Shown one piece after another: positions 1 to 8,143 of a stretch of 47,594 nt of DNA (its first letter is position 1; every line of letters starts with the position of its first letter). A program made the position numbers and the translations under genes. The notes under the pieces are model-generated. The model was not told where the DNA came from and did no database searches. It was given only the letters and a program-made list of their open reading frames with translations. Origin of the DNA: CAYFVU01 sp964594775 (GTDB lineage: Bacteria > Spirochaetota > Spirochaetia > DSM-16054 > Sediminispirochaetaceae); contig CAZQNO010000021.1 in assembly GCA_964594775.1 (NCBI GenBank), positions 1-47,594 on the forward strand, given 5' to 3'.

Positions 1-56
1 TTCGCATCGTTTCTGCCTCAAGCGTTTTCCGCGCTGTGTCCCCGCCCCTTGTTTCA

Positions 57-1721
57 ATGAGTCGAAGCGCGGCCCTTCCGCTTCTCACTCTGCTGATCTT
101 GTTTACATCCGCGGCGGGCCCCCTCTTCGCCGAGCGGCGCATAGCCCTGGTCGACTTCACCGTACACAGCGACAATCCCAGGTACAGCTACCTCGGCAAG
201 GGCATCGGAGAGATGATCGCCGTGGAGCTGTCCAAGAGCCCCGAGGTCTCCCTCATCGAGCGGGAGGATCGGGTCGAGCTGATGAAGGAGGTGAAGTTCA
301 CCCTCTCGGGCCTTGCAGAGGACAGCGAGAAGCAGGTGCAGGTCGGTCGTATGCTCTCGGCCGACTACCTCGTCTTCGGCGAGATCGTGGACATGGCTCC
401 GCAGCTGCTGATCAGCATACGGGTCACGGAGGTCGAGTCTGGAGAGGTAGTATTCCGCGAAAAGCTGGCCGAGAGGCCGGGACGCTATGAGTACATCTCC
501 GGCTACTTCGCCTCGTCGATTCTCGATCACTTCGAGGTAAAGGTAGCCGAGAGCACCGAGAAGAAGACCGAAGAGAAGAGGGAGAAGGACGAGGAGGCGG
601 TCGTAGCCTTCTCACGGGCGATCGAGGCCTACGACCGCGACGAGAAGGAGGAGGCGAAGAAGGAGCTCGAGAAGGCGAAGAGAATCGACCCCGGTTACGA
701 GGCGGCGAAGGTCTACCTGCGCAAGCTCGAGAGCATCTCGCCGAAGTTCCGGGTGGAGACCGACTACTACGCCCCGACGATCAACCCGGCCTACCTGGCG
801 ATGATGGATGGGGATATGATGTATGTGTGGAGCGGCTTCGCTATTTATCCTCCGGAAGCCGACGCCGACGGTTTTCAAGAGGTAGACGAATACCTGCTCA
901 AGGAATATTTTATGACACAGAGGATCGGATACTCATTTCCTCTTGGGAAAAGATGGGGCATTGCCATCGACTACACGGCCGACAGTATGAACAACTGGGT
1001 GTTTCCTTCATTTCCCTTTGAGTTTGAAGGAGAGCTCCTAAACACACCCGGTAACAAAGATGAAATAAAAAACTCATATGGCAATCAAGGGGTAATAATC
1101 AGCACCGGTTATCTGATTCATGACTCACTCGGCGTAGGTGCAAGCATGCGGACGGACTACGAATGGACTGATTCCGGCGGTACTACGAATGCAGCGGAAG
1201 AAGATCTCAACTACGGAGCCGGCGGCGGTTTGCTCTACAGCATCTCCGGCGGAAAGTACCTTCTCGATCTGCAGCTCTCCTATTACACCCAGGAAGACTG
1301 GTACTTCGATGAGGATGATAAGGAGTTCAAGAGCGGTGCGCTTCCATTGATAGTGGACGGCTCGTTCGTCGCCTCGTATCTCGATAACCGGCTTGTCACC
1401 GCCCTCAAGGGGATAGGAGATGTGTACATAGATGCGCGCGGCGGCTACGCGCTGCGGGCGATCCCAATAGCCGAATACTGGATTCTCCCCTACCTCTCAC
1501 TTCGCGGCGGCTATGAGTATGTACACTTGGATCAAGCAGGGAGCTTTACCATCGGCAGCGGCTTCCTTGCGGGCTTTTCTCTCAAGCTTGGAAATTTTAC
1601 CCTGCACAGCAACTATACTCTGCGGAAAAAACCCTCCCGGCAGGTGCCGGGACGACTGATATCGGAATCGTACGTGATGCTCGGCCTCACCTACACGCCG
1701 GGCTGGATCACGAGGAACTAA
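57..1721 (+). CDS. CsgG/FlgO-like domain fused to an outer-membrane beta-barrel
   Basis: Exported envelope protein of about 554 residues. I chose the ATG at 57 because it is followed directly by a signal peptide (hydrophobic LPLLTLLILFTSAAG, probable cleavage after PLFA). A GTG at 36 is in frame but adds only seven residues. Residues about 27-160 resemble the CsgG/FlgO family: an ALVDF strand, an ELSKSPEVSLIERED segment, then LSADYLVFGEIVD and a closing RVTEVESGEVVF. A charged helical stretch (about 165-230) resembles one TPR unit. The remainder alternates aromatic and polar residues (VETDYYAP, IAIDYTADSMNNW, LRGGYEYVHL, VMLGLTYTPGW), as in a beta-barrel porin or surface protein. The specific role is unknown; a secretion or adhesion pore is a guess. 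Codon use changes sharply near 835 (see findings). No terminator is visible in the 99 bases before the convergent gene. Confidence 0.75.
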   Translation: MSRSAALPLLTLLILFTSAAGPLFAERRIALVDFTVHSDNPRYSYLGKGIGEMIAVELSKSPEVSLIEREDRVELMKEVKFTLSGLAEDSEKQVQVGRMLSADYLVFGEIVDMAPQLLISIRVTEVESGEVVFREKLAERPGRYEYISGYFASSILDHFEVKVAESTEKKTEEKREKDEEAVVAFSRAIEAYDRDEKEEAKKELEKAKRIDPGYEAAKVYLRKLESISPKFRVETDYYAPTINPAYLAMMDGDMMYVWSGFAIYPPEADADGFQEVDEYLLKEYFMTQRIGYSFPLGKRWGIAIDYTADSMNNWVFPSFPFEFEGELLNTPGNKDEIKNSYGNQGVIISTGYLIHDSLGVGASMRTDYEWTDSGGTTNAAEEDLNYGAGGGLLYSISGGKYLLDLQLSYYTQEDWYFDEDDKEFKSGALPLIVDGSFVASYLDNRLVTALKGIGDVYIDARGGYALRAIPIAEYWILPYLSLRGGYEYVHLDQAGSFTIGSGFLAGFSLKLGNFTLHSNYTLRKKPSRQVPGRLISESYVMLGLTYTPGWITRN

Positions 1722-1820
1722 GATAGGTCCGGATTCACAGAAAAGACACAGACTGCAAAAGTACGCCGAAGGGGATCACTTTGAGTTATTCGCTCATTCC
1801 CATCTCTCCCGTTCGCACCA

Positions 1821-3305
1821 TCAGCCCCCATCGCCGAGGCCGCGATAGCCGAATAGGACCCTCACTATACGGCGCACCCGGGGATTGAAGAGCTTCGGCG
1901 AGAGGAAGTTGCCCGCCGCCCGTTTGTGAATTTCTCCCATCGTGGGATACGGGTACATCGGTTTCATCAGGGAGGACAGTTTCCACCTGTTTTGCACGGC
2001 GAGGATAGAGGGCAGAAGCAGCTCTCCGGCGTGTCCGGCGGCGATCTGCACGCCGATAATCCGTTCCTTTTTATCGAGAAGGGTTTTTATCACCCCTTCC
2101 TCGAAGCCTTCCGCATGGGCCCGGTCCACCTCCGAAAAACTGGTCACGATCGTCTTATACTCGATTCCCGCCTCTCGTGCCCGCATTTCGTTGTAGCCTA
2201 TGGAGGCGAGCTCCGGGTCGCTGTAGGTGCACCAGGGTACGTGACTGTAGTCCATGCTGCCCGGCAGGTGGAGAGCGAGAGCTTTAACGAGGAAGGATCC
2301 TTCCGCTCCCGCGACATGGGTAAAGAGATACTGTCCGTTTACATCTCCGGCTGCCCGTATTCGCCGATTGGAGCTGCGCAGTTTTTTATCCACGGCAATA
2401 AAGCTGCCCTTCAGCTCCACGCCCGCCGCTTCGAGTCCCAGCTCCGCCGTATTGCCCCTACGGCCGAGGGCGACGAGGATTTCGGCGCTCTCTAACGAAC
2501 TAGTCCGGGGCTTACCGGAGGAGGAGTCTTCGGTCTCTGCGGCTGCAGCAGCAAGGTGTACCCTCTTGCCCGCCCCGCTCTTCTCGACTCCCTCGATCTG
2601 CGCGCTGAGGTGCAGCTCCACCCCGTCCCGCTCGAGACTCCTCTCTACATGGCCGGCCATGTCCTCGTCTTCCCGCGGGAGCACATGCCCGGCCCTGTCC
2701 ACCAGGCTTACCCGGCTGCCGAGCCGGGCGAAGGCCTGGGCCATCTCTACCCCGATGGGACCGGCTCCCAGGATGATCAAGGATTTGGGAAAGGCCTCCA
2801 GGGAAAAGATCTCTCTGTTCGTTACGTATCCCGCCTCTTCGAGGCCCGGGATCGGCGGAACCGCCGGCGAACTGCCGCTTGCAACGACAAAATTCCGGGC
2901 CGTCAGCCGGTCTCCGGAGCCGAGCTCGAGCTCGCCCTCGGAGACGAAGCGGCCTTGATCTAAAATTACTTCAACCCCGAGTTCGCGAAACCGCTCGGGA
3001 CTGTCGTGGGGGGCGATCGTTTCTATGACCCTCTTCACCCGCCCGAAGACTTCCTGCGCCTTCGCCTCCGGAAGCCTCGGAATCTCCGGGAGGCCGTAAT
3101 CCGGAAAACGTCCGGCCTCCGCATAGATGCCCGCCGTTTTGAGGAGGGTTTTGCTCGGAACGCAGCCGTGGTACAGGCAGTCTCCTCCCATGCGGTCCTT
3201 TTCGATGAGGGCGGTCTTCATACCCAGCTGCGCGCAGCCGGCGGCGGCGGTGAGTCCCGCCGCTCCCCCTCCGATGATTACGATATCATGGCGTGTCCGT
3301 GCCAT
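1821..3305 (-). CDS. FAD-dependent pyridine nucleotide-disulfide oxidoreductase (mercuric-reductase-like)
   Basis: Flavoprotein of 494 residues in the dihydrolipoamide dehydrogenase/mercuric reductase class. It has an N-terminal FAD-binding GGGAAG motif, the redox-active disulfide GGDCLYHGCVPSK (Cys43, Cys48), a second nucleotide-binding GAGPIGVEMA segment, an AAGDVNG FAD motif and a C-terminal dimerisation domain. The spacing CLYHGCVPSK is that of the MerA-like branch and not of classical Lpd. The C-terminal HPYPT motif, whose His is the usual catalytic base, reads MYPYPTMGE here, so that His appears to be Tyr. There is no N-terminal HMA domain and no C-terminal Cys pair, so mercury reduction is unlikely; the electron acceptor is unknown. 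The start overlaps the preceding permease gene by 20 bp, with a GAAGGGGG ribosome-binding site inside that gene. It is the last gene of a five-gene operon. Confidence 0.85.
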   Translation of the reverse strand: MARTRHDIVIIGGGAAGLTAAAGCAQLGMKTALIEKDRMGGDCLYHGCVPSKTLLKTAGIYAEAGRFPDYGLPEIPRLPEAKAQEVFGRVKRVIETIAPHDSPERFRELGVEVILDQGRFVSEGELELGSGDRLTARNFVVASGSSPAVPPIPGLEEAGYVTNREIFSLEAFPKSLIILGAGPIGVEMAQAFARLGSRVSLVDRAGHVLPREDEDMAGHVERSLERDGVELHLSAQIEGVEKSGAGKRVHLAAAAAETEDSSSGKPRTSSLESAEILVALGRRGNTAELGLEAAGVELKGSFIAVDKKLRSSNRRIRAAGDVNGQYLFTHVAGAEGSFLVKALALHLPGSMDYSHVPWCTYSDPELASIGYNEMRAREAGIEYKTIVTSFSEVDRAHAEGFEEGVIKTLLDKKERIIGVQIAAGHAGELLLPSILAVQNRWKLSSLMKPMYPYPTMGEIHKRAAGNFLSPKLFNPRVRRIVRVLFGYRGLGDGG

Positions 3306-4122
3306 AGTTCAGCCCCCTTCTTCCATAGATCGAACGAGTCCACCCGTCGAGCAGCAGAAAAAGCCCCACGGGTACGATGAGAAACAACAGGGTAAGGAGC
3401 GATCCTATCGCGAGATCGGAACCCTTGAGGAAGGGAACCAGATACCCGGTATACGAGGGAACGGCTCCTCCGCCCACCAAGAAAACGAGAAAGTATTCTG
3501 AAAAAGCGACGAGAAAGACCACCGATGCTCCCGCCTCCAAGGCCGGAAGGAGCATCGGCAGTTCCACCGCCCACAGACCGCGCCAGTAGCCGGCTCCGAG
3601 ATTCCGGGCGGTAACGGAATAGTCCGGGGAAATGCGTTGATACCCCTGAACGAGGGTACGAAGCATGTACGGATAGGCGAACACGGTGAGAATCGCCACT
3701 ATACCGAACCAGGTATCGGCGAGACGGAGGCGAAGAAGGAGCACATGGGCCCCCATGGAGAAGGTCATCACCGGAAGAAGCGCCGGCGAGAGAAAGAGAG
3801 CTTCGAGAAAGCCCTTGAACCGAAGGGGGTACCAGGCAAAGGTCCGGGCCGGAAGTATGGTCAGCAGGATGGAAATGAAGACCACGGTAAGAGAATAGAG
3901 AGTCGAGCTTGCGAGGGAAACGAGAATCGCCGGGAATCTGCCTGCGGCGAAGCGAAACGCCCTAAGACTGAAGTCGGCGGGAAGAATATCCGGATACTTC
4001 CACGGTCCGGCAAAGGTATAGAGGAGGAGGACGAAGAGGGGCAGTACGAAGAGCAGGAAGACCACCGCCACGAAGAGGAGCGCCGGGCTGCGGCCCATCG
4101 TCCTGCGGGCAAAGATCTTCAT
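3286..4122 (-). CDS. ABC transporter permease, second subunit (YnjC-like)
   Basis: Inner-membrane permease of 278 residues with about six hydrophobic segments. The binding-protein-dependent transport signature (EAA loop) is seen around NLGAGYWRGLWAVELPMLLP. Its start overlaps the stop of the upstream permease as ATGA (4119-4122), a sign of translational coupling. E. coli YnjC is a single fused permease, and here the two halves are separate genes. The pair should form the channel for the binding protein encoded upstream and be powered by the ATPase at the head of the operon. The substrate is unknown; the family is related to iron, thiamine and polyamine importers. Confidence 0.8.
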   Translation of the reverse strand: MKIFARRTMGRSPALLFVAVVFLLFVLPLFVLLLYTFAGPWKYPDILPADFSLRAFRFAAGRFPAILVSLASSTLYSLTVVFISILLTILPARTFAWYPLRFKGFLEALFLSPALLPVMTFSMGAHVLLLRLRLADTWFGIVAILTVFAYPYMLRTLVQGYQRISPDYSVTARNLGAGYWRGLWAVELPMLLPALEAGASVVFLVAFSEYFLVFLVGGGAVPSYTGYLVPFLKGSDLAIGSLLTLLFLIVPVGLFLLLDGWTRSIYGRRGLNYGTDTP

Positions 4123-5027
4123 CCCGTCCTCCCGTTCCTCATCCTCGAAGAAACGCGGAAGAAGAGGACGACGAAGAGGAGGGAAAAGAGAAAGAGCAGG
4201 CTCAGGAGGGCGAGGGCCTGCGGTCTCACCGCCAGGTCCCTCCGGAAATAGAGGTTATAGACGGTAATGGAGAGCATTCGAGGAGAGCTTCCCCCGATAA
4301 GGTAGGGTATGTCGAAGGCCCCGAGACTGTAGAGAAAGAGAATGATGAAAGTCGTGTCCAGGGCGGGGGCGATGTGGGGATAGATGATCTTCCGAAAGAG
4401 AAACACGGGACCGCCTCCGAGCATTCTCCCCGTGTGAACGACGTCGTAATCCAGCCTGCCGAGTACGGCAAGAATCATTAAAGCGGCAAAGGGCGCCTCT
4501 TTCCACACATAGGCGGCAACAAGGCCGACGCTGCTGCCGCCGTAGAGGAGCTCGGGGAATACATAGGCCCCCGTGACAGTCCCGCCGGAAAAAACCGTTG
4601 AGAGATGATGCAGCACGGCGGCGAGGATCCCCGTTCTCGAAAGAAGGACCATCACAATAAAGGCTGCGGTGAGGTGGGGGAGGATGATCGGCAGCTTATA
4701 GAGGGTCGCGGCGGGAAGAAAGGATCGGGGAAGACGCCAGAGTGCCAGTGCCATGAGGGTCCCGAGGGCCACCGCCAAGATCGCCGAGAGAAGAGCCACG
4801 AAAAGGGTGTGGAGCACCGATGCGCGCAAAAGCGGGTCGGAGAGCGCCCTGCGGTAGTGAGAAAACAATGGGGCCGCCTGCCCTGCCGGACCGCCCGTTT
4901 CAAAGGCGCCGGCGACCGTGTATCCCAGCCCCCAGAGAAAGATAAGAAGAAAGGGCAGCAGCAGGGGAAGGAGCTGGAGGAGTGCCGTTTTCCGTTCCCG
5001 CCCCCGTATCGACGCTATACGATTCAC
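4119..5027 (-). CDS. ABC transporter permease, first subunit (YnjC-like)
   Basis: Inner-membrane permease of 302 residues. The first membrane segment (LLPLLLPFLLIFLWGLGYTV) follows a short basic N-terminus, and about six segments are seen in all. An EAA-type loop lies around RMLGGGPVFLFRKIIYPHIAP, where ATP-binding subunits dock. The start codon overlaps the stop of the binding-protein gene as ATGA (5024-5027). Together with the downstream permease this makes a heterodimeric importer channel. Function is inferred only from family and operon position. Confidence 0.8.
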   Translation of the reverse strand: MNRIASIRGRERKTALLQLLPLLLPFLLIFLWGLGYTVAGAFETGGPAGQAAPLFSHYRRALSDPLLRASVLHTLFVALLSAILAVALGTLMALALWRLPRSFLPAATLYKLPIILPHLTAAFIVMVLLSRTGILAAVLHHLSTVFSGGTVTGAYVFPELLYGGSSVGLVAAYVWKEAPFAALMILAVLGRLDYDVVHTGRMLGGGPVFLFRKIIYPHIAPALDTTFIILFLYSLGAFDIPYLIGGSSPRMLSITVYNLYFRRDLAVRPQALALLSLLFLFSLLFVVLFFRVSSRMRNGRTG

Positions 5028-6286
5028 CGTGTCAGCATCTCCTCTTCCCAGCGCTTCTCGAGATACTCCACATAGGCGGTGTCGATCTCCGGCACCGCCG
5101 TCTCGGCCAGCCGCTCGATTGAGAGGGCCGCCTGACCAAAGTCCACGTTTTCAAAGCGCTCTCTCCACTCGGCGGACAATCGCTCCGGGTCGAGAACGGT
5201 GAGATCTCCCCAGTTCTCCGGATCGTTCTTGGAAAGCTGGGCCTCCGGAGAGAGGAGAAAATTGGCCGCCACCATCGCCCCCGGAACGTTCGGTGCGTTG
5301 AAGGGCGGGGAAACGAAGTGGATATTCGAGATCGAACCTTCCTCCATTACAAATGTGCGCACCGATTCGGGATACCGTCCGGCGATGACCTTACCCGAGG
5401 CGGCCAGGGGATTGTAGTCCATGTTGATCCCCAGCTCGCCGCGCTCGAAGAGGAGGTCGAGACGGGCCTTGTCCTGGGGATAATCCTTGCCCTCCTGCCA
5501 CAGATAGGGGGCCAAGTCCTTTAGATAGTCCCAGAGCGCTTGCTCATTGGAGCGGATCAGCTCCTCGTCGAACTCTCCCAGGTACTGTTCGTGTCCTCCC
5601 GTCACCGCGTAGAGCGCCTGCCTGACGAAGGCCGAACCGGTAAAGTCCGGCGGCTGAGGATAGGTAAACTCGCCGGGATGTTCGCGCACCCATTGGGCAA
5701 GGGCGGCAAAGCTCGCAGGCGGCTCCCCGTAACGGGCCGCATCGTACTCGAAGACGAACTGCGCCTTTCCGTAGGGGACCTCGAAGCCCTCCACGGGATA
5801 CCCGAAGTCGTAGGCGATCTCCTTGGGATCAACAAGGTCGATGTGAGGCAGCTTTCCCGCCACAGCCCCGTAGAGAAGCCCGTTCTCCTTTGCCCGCTTG
5901 AAGTTTTCGCCGTTTATCCACACGAGATCGACAACCCCCTCCGTGCGGCCGGCCTCCTTCTCCGCCAGCAGTTTATTGATAAATACCGAGGCGTCCATCG
6001 GCACCCGTTTGAGGGTGATGTCATGGGACTGCTTTAAGGCATCGGCGGCAAATCCGTCTATCCAGGCGTTTATCCTCTCGTCCCCTCCCCACATGTAGAA
6101 GGAGACCTCCGTCCCTCTTGCCGCATCTTCGATTTCCCCATAGTCCATCTCCAGCCAATTGCTCTTTTCAGCAGATCCGCTGCATCCAAAGATGAGGACC
6201 AAAATGAAAATACTACAGAGTGCAGCGAAGAAACGATCCGCGATTGGCCGCGCTCTCCGCGGCTCTCTCATCCTTCCTCCATTCAT
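5024..6286 (-). CDS. ABC transporter substrate-binding lipoprotein (YnjB-like)
   Basis: Solute-binding protein of 420 residues. The N-terminus is basic, then hydrophobic (FFAALCSIFILVLIFGCSG), and ends in a lipobox-like LIFGC, so it is probably a lipoprotein. The mature part begins with YMWGGDERINAWIDGF and contains DLVWINGENFKRAKENGLLYG and a closing AYVEYLEKRW, a layout I recognise from the YnjB/COG4134 family, which is distantly related to iron and thiamine binding proteins. The start at 6286 is supported by an upstream GGAGGA and an ATGA overlap with the ATPase stop. An alternative ATG lies at 6271. The ligand is unknown. Confidence 0.8.
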   Translation of the reverse strand: MNGGRMREPRRARPIADRFFAALCSIFILVLIFGCSGSAEKSNWLEMDYGEIEDAARGTEVSFYMWGGDERINAWIDGFAADALKQSHDITLKRVPMDASVFINKLLAEKEAGRTEGVVDLVWINGENFKRAKENGLLYGAVAGKLPHIDLVDPKEIAYDFGYPVEGFEVPYGKAQFVFEYDAARYGEPPASFAALAQWVREHPGEFTYPQPPDFTGSAFVRQALYAVTGGHEQYLGEFDEELIRSNEQALWDYLKDLAPYLWQEGKDYPQDKARLDLLFERGELGINMDYNPLAASGKVIAGRYPESVRTFVMEEGSISNIHFVSPPFNAPNVPGAMVAANFLLSPEAQLSKNDPENWGDLTVLDPERLSAEWRERFENVDFGQAALSIERLAETAVPEIDTAYVEYLEKRWEEEMLTR

Positions 6287-7353
6287 ACAATTTCCTCCTC
6301 TATTCCCTCTTCTATGGGCCCGCGGGGCTCAAGATATTCGAAGACTCCCTCCGGTCCCGCCTCGAGATATCGGCGCAGCGAAACGAGGACCCGACCGCCC
6401 GGACCCTTCGGAGCGTCGAGACTGCGCATCTGAAATTCGTTTCCTTCGATGTCGACGAGCAGTTCGTAGGTCTTTCCGGTGAATCTGATCTTTTCTATTC
6501 TTCCCGAAACACCGCTTTCCGCGCTTTGCTCGGCCACGGGACTCTCAGAGAAATCGGCAAATTCTACGTCAAAGGCTCCGGGCATTACGTAGACAAACGG
6601 CGCCTGCGACTCTATGCCGAAAAGGGGAAAGAGCCGGCGGGGAAGTGGATTGATTCCGTCGAGGAACTCCGCCGAGTCCCGGCTGTGCGGCGCGTCAAAG
6701 ACCCTCTGCGGGCTGCCGAAATCCACTAAATTGCCGTCAAGCAATACTCCCAGTCTGTCCGACATGGCGCAGGCCTCCTCCATGTCATGGGTCACACAGA
6801 GAGTAGTCAAGTTCCCGAAGCTGCGCTGCGTCCGGCGAAGAAACAGGGCCGTATCCATCTTGAGGTTCTGGTCGAGGTTGGCAAAGGGTTCGTCCAGCAG
6901 GAGGAGGGAGGGCCGGAGTACGAGCGCCCGGGCCAGGGCCACCCGCTGCCGCTGTCCGCCGGAAAGCCTCTTCGGGTACTCCCCGGCCTTATCGTCGATG
7001 CGGAAAAAACCGAGGATCTCCTCCACCCTTCTCGTTATCTCCGCTTTTCGAAGCCGCCGGGCCTTGAGGCCGAAGGCGACGTTTTCGAATACCGTCATGT
7101 AGGGAAAAAGCAGGTAGTCCTGAAAGACGAGGATGGGATTGCCCGTTTCGCCTTCGCCGGCAGACAGGTCTCCTATAATGCGGCCGGAATCGGGCTCGAT
7201 CAGCCCTGCGCAGATTTTCAGGAGGGTCGTTTTTCCCGCCCCGGAGGGTCCGACGATGGACACCAGCTGTCCTCGTTCCACCTCAAGAGAAACCTCATTC
7301 AGCACCGAGAGTTCTCCATAACGCTTTTCGATACCTTCGATTTTCAAGGACAT
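6283..7353 (-). CDS. ABC transporter ATP-binding protein (YnjD-like)
   Basis: ATPase of about 356 residues. Motifs in order are Walker A GPSGAGKT, Q-loop FQDYLLFPYMT, signature LSGGQRQRVALARAL, Walker B LLLLDEPFANLD and the switch His in CVTHDMEEA. A C-terminal extension of about 110 residues resembles a regulatory/TOBE-like region. I prefer the ATG at 7353 because MSLKIEGIEKRYG is the normal start of this family; an in-frame ATG at 7407 adds 18 residues. Neither has a clear Shine-Dalgarno site. It is the first gene of the operon that runs to 1821 and is divergent from the TVP38-like gene at 7469. Confidence 0.85.
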   Translation of the reverse strand: MSLKIEGIEKRYGELSVLNEVSLEVERGQLVSIVGPSGAGKTTLLKICAGLIEPDSGRIIGDLSAGEGETGNPILVFQDYLLFPYMTVFENVAFGLKARRLRKAEITRRVEEILGFFRIDDKAGEYPKRLSGGQRQRVALARALVLRPSLLLLDEPFANLDQNLKMDTALFLRRTQRSFGNLTTLCVTHDMEEACAMSDRLGVLLDGNLVDFGSPQRVFDAPHSRDSAEFLDGINPLPRRLFPLFGIESQAPFVYVMPGAFDVEFADFSESPVAEQSAESGVSGRIEKIRFTGKTYELLVDIEGNEFQMRSLDAPKGPGGRVLVSLRRYLEAGPEGVFEYLEPRGPIEEGIEEEIV

Positions 7354-7362
7354 GCTTATTAA

Positions 7363-7436
7363 ATAATGGTTTTTGCGCCGAAAGGCAACAAAACCGGGTA
7401 AATACATTGACTTTTTTACTCAACAATATCGATATT
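7363..7436. promoter_or_regulatory. Divergent promoter region between the ynj-like operon and the TVP38/ynjF-like pair
   Basis: Rightward: TTGACT (7407-7412), spacer of 18, GATATT (7431-7436), then a purine-rich ribosome-binding site (AAGGGGGGATAGA) before 7469. Leftward: TTGTTG (complement of 7386-7391), spacer of 17, CATTAT (complement of 7363-7368). A transcript from this would begin only a few bases before the ATG at 7353, so the leftward message could be nearly leaderless. Both matches are moderate and were found by eye. Confidence 0.4.
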
Positions 7437-7468
7437 GGTACAAAGAGGAATAAAAGGGGGGATAGAGA

Positions 7469-8143
7469 ATGAAAAAGCGTCTTCGTCTCGTGATACTCGT
7501 TCTCATCGTGGCATTGATTGTTCTTCTGCGTCTAAGTCCGCTCGGTGAGGAGCTGCAGGTAGAGCGCCTGGCGGCAAGGCGGGATGCCCTGCTCGATCTC
7601 GTTCACCATCATGCAATCGTCAGCGCCGCCTCCTTCGTCTTGATCTACATCGCTGTGACGGCTCTTTCCATCCCTGGAGCCACCATACTTTCGCTTTTGG
7701 GAGGCTTCCTCTTCGGCCCCGTTTTTGGAGTCCTCCTTATCAACATGGGAGCGAGTTCCGGAGCCCTTCTCGTTTTTCTGGCAGCACGCTTTCTCTTTGG
7801 TGAATCGGTCCAGAAGCGCTACGGCGAACGTCTGGCCCGGTTCAACGAGGAAATTCGGAAAAACGGGTCTAACTACCTGCTTACCCTCCGGCTCATACCG
7901 CTCTTCCCCTTCTTCCTTATCAATCTCTTCGCCGGTTTTACCCGCATCCCCGTCCTCACCTTTCTCTGGACCACCGTAGTGGGTATCATTCCCGGCTCTT
8001 TCGTCTATGCCTACCTCGGCTATACCGGCGCTACACTGGAGCCGAACGAGGGACTGCTCTCTCCTCAGATCATCATCGCCCTCGTCCTCTTGGGGCTTCT
8101 CAGCATCCTTCCCGTCATAGTGAGGAAGCTGCGGCATGTTTGA
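7469..8143 (+). CDS. TVP38/TMEM64 (DedA-like, SNARE-associated) membrane protein
   Basis: Integral membrane protein of 224 residues resembling E. coli YdjX/YdjZ. A hydrophobic N-terminal segment (LVILVLIVALIVLLRL) is followed by the family core: ALSIPGATILSLLGGFLFG, NMGASSGALLVFLAARFLFG, then RLIPLFPFFLINLFAGFTRI and a final GIIPGSFVYAYLGYTGA. The two inverted re-entrant-type hairpins with Arg and Pro are typical. Family members are proposed lipid scramblases or transporters; no substrate can be read from the sequence. It has a strong ribosome-binding site, and its last eight bases overlap the next gene, so the two are an operon. Confidence 0.88.
   Translation: MKKRLRLVILVLIVALIVLLRLSPLGEELQVERLAARRDALLDLVHHHAIVSAASFVLIYIAVTALSIPGATILSLLGGFLFGPVFGVLLINMGASSGALLVFLAARFLFGESVQKRYGERLARFNEEIRKNGSNYLLTLRLIPLFPFFLINLFAGFTRIPVLTFLWTTVVGIIPGSFVYAYLGYTGATLEPNEGLLSPQIIIALVLLGLLSILPVIVRKLRHV

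Noticed and set aside
1821..3305. Assignment of the flavoprotein as mercuric reductase or dihydrolipoamide dehydrogenase
   Set aside because: There is no HMA domain or C-terminal Cys pair for mercury, no 2-oxoacid dehydrogenase genes nearby, and the catalytic His motif is altered.
3637..4251. Plus-strand open frame opposite the permease genes
   Set aside because: A highly charged Glu/Arg/Lys composition, caused by reading hydrophobic permease codons in reverse.
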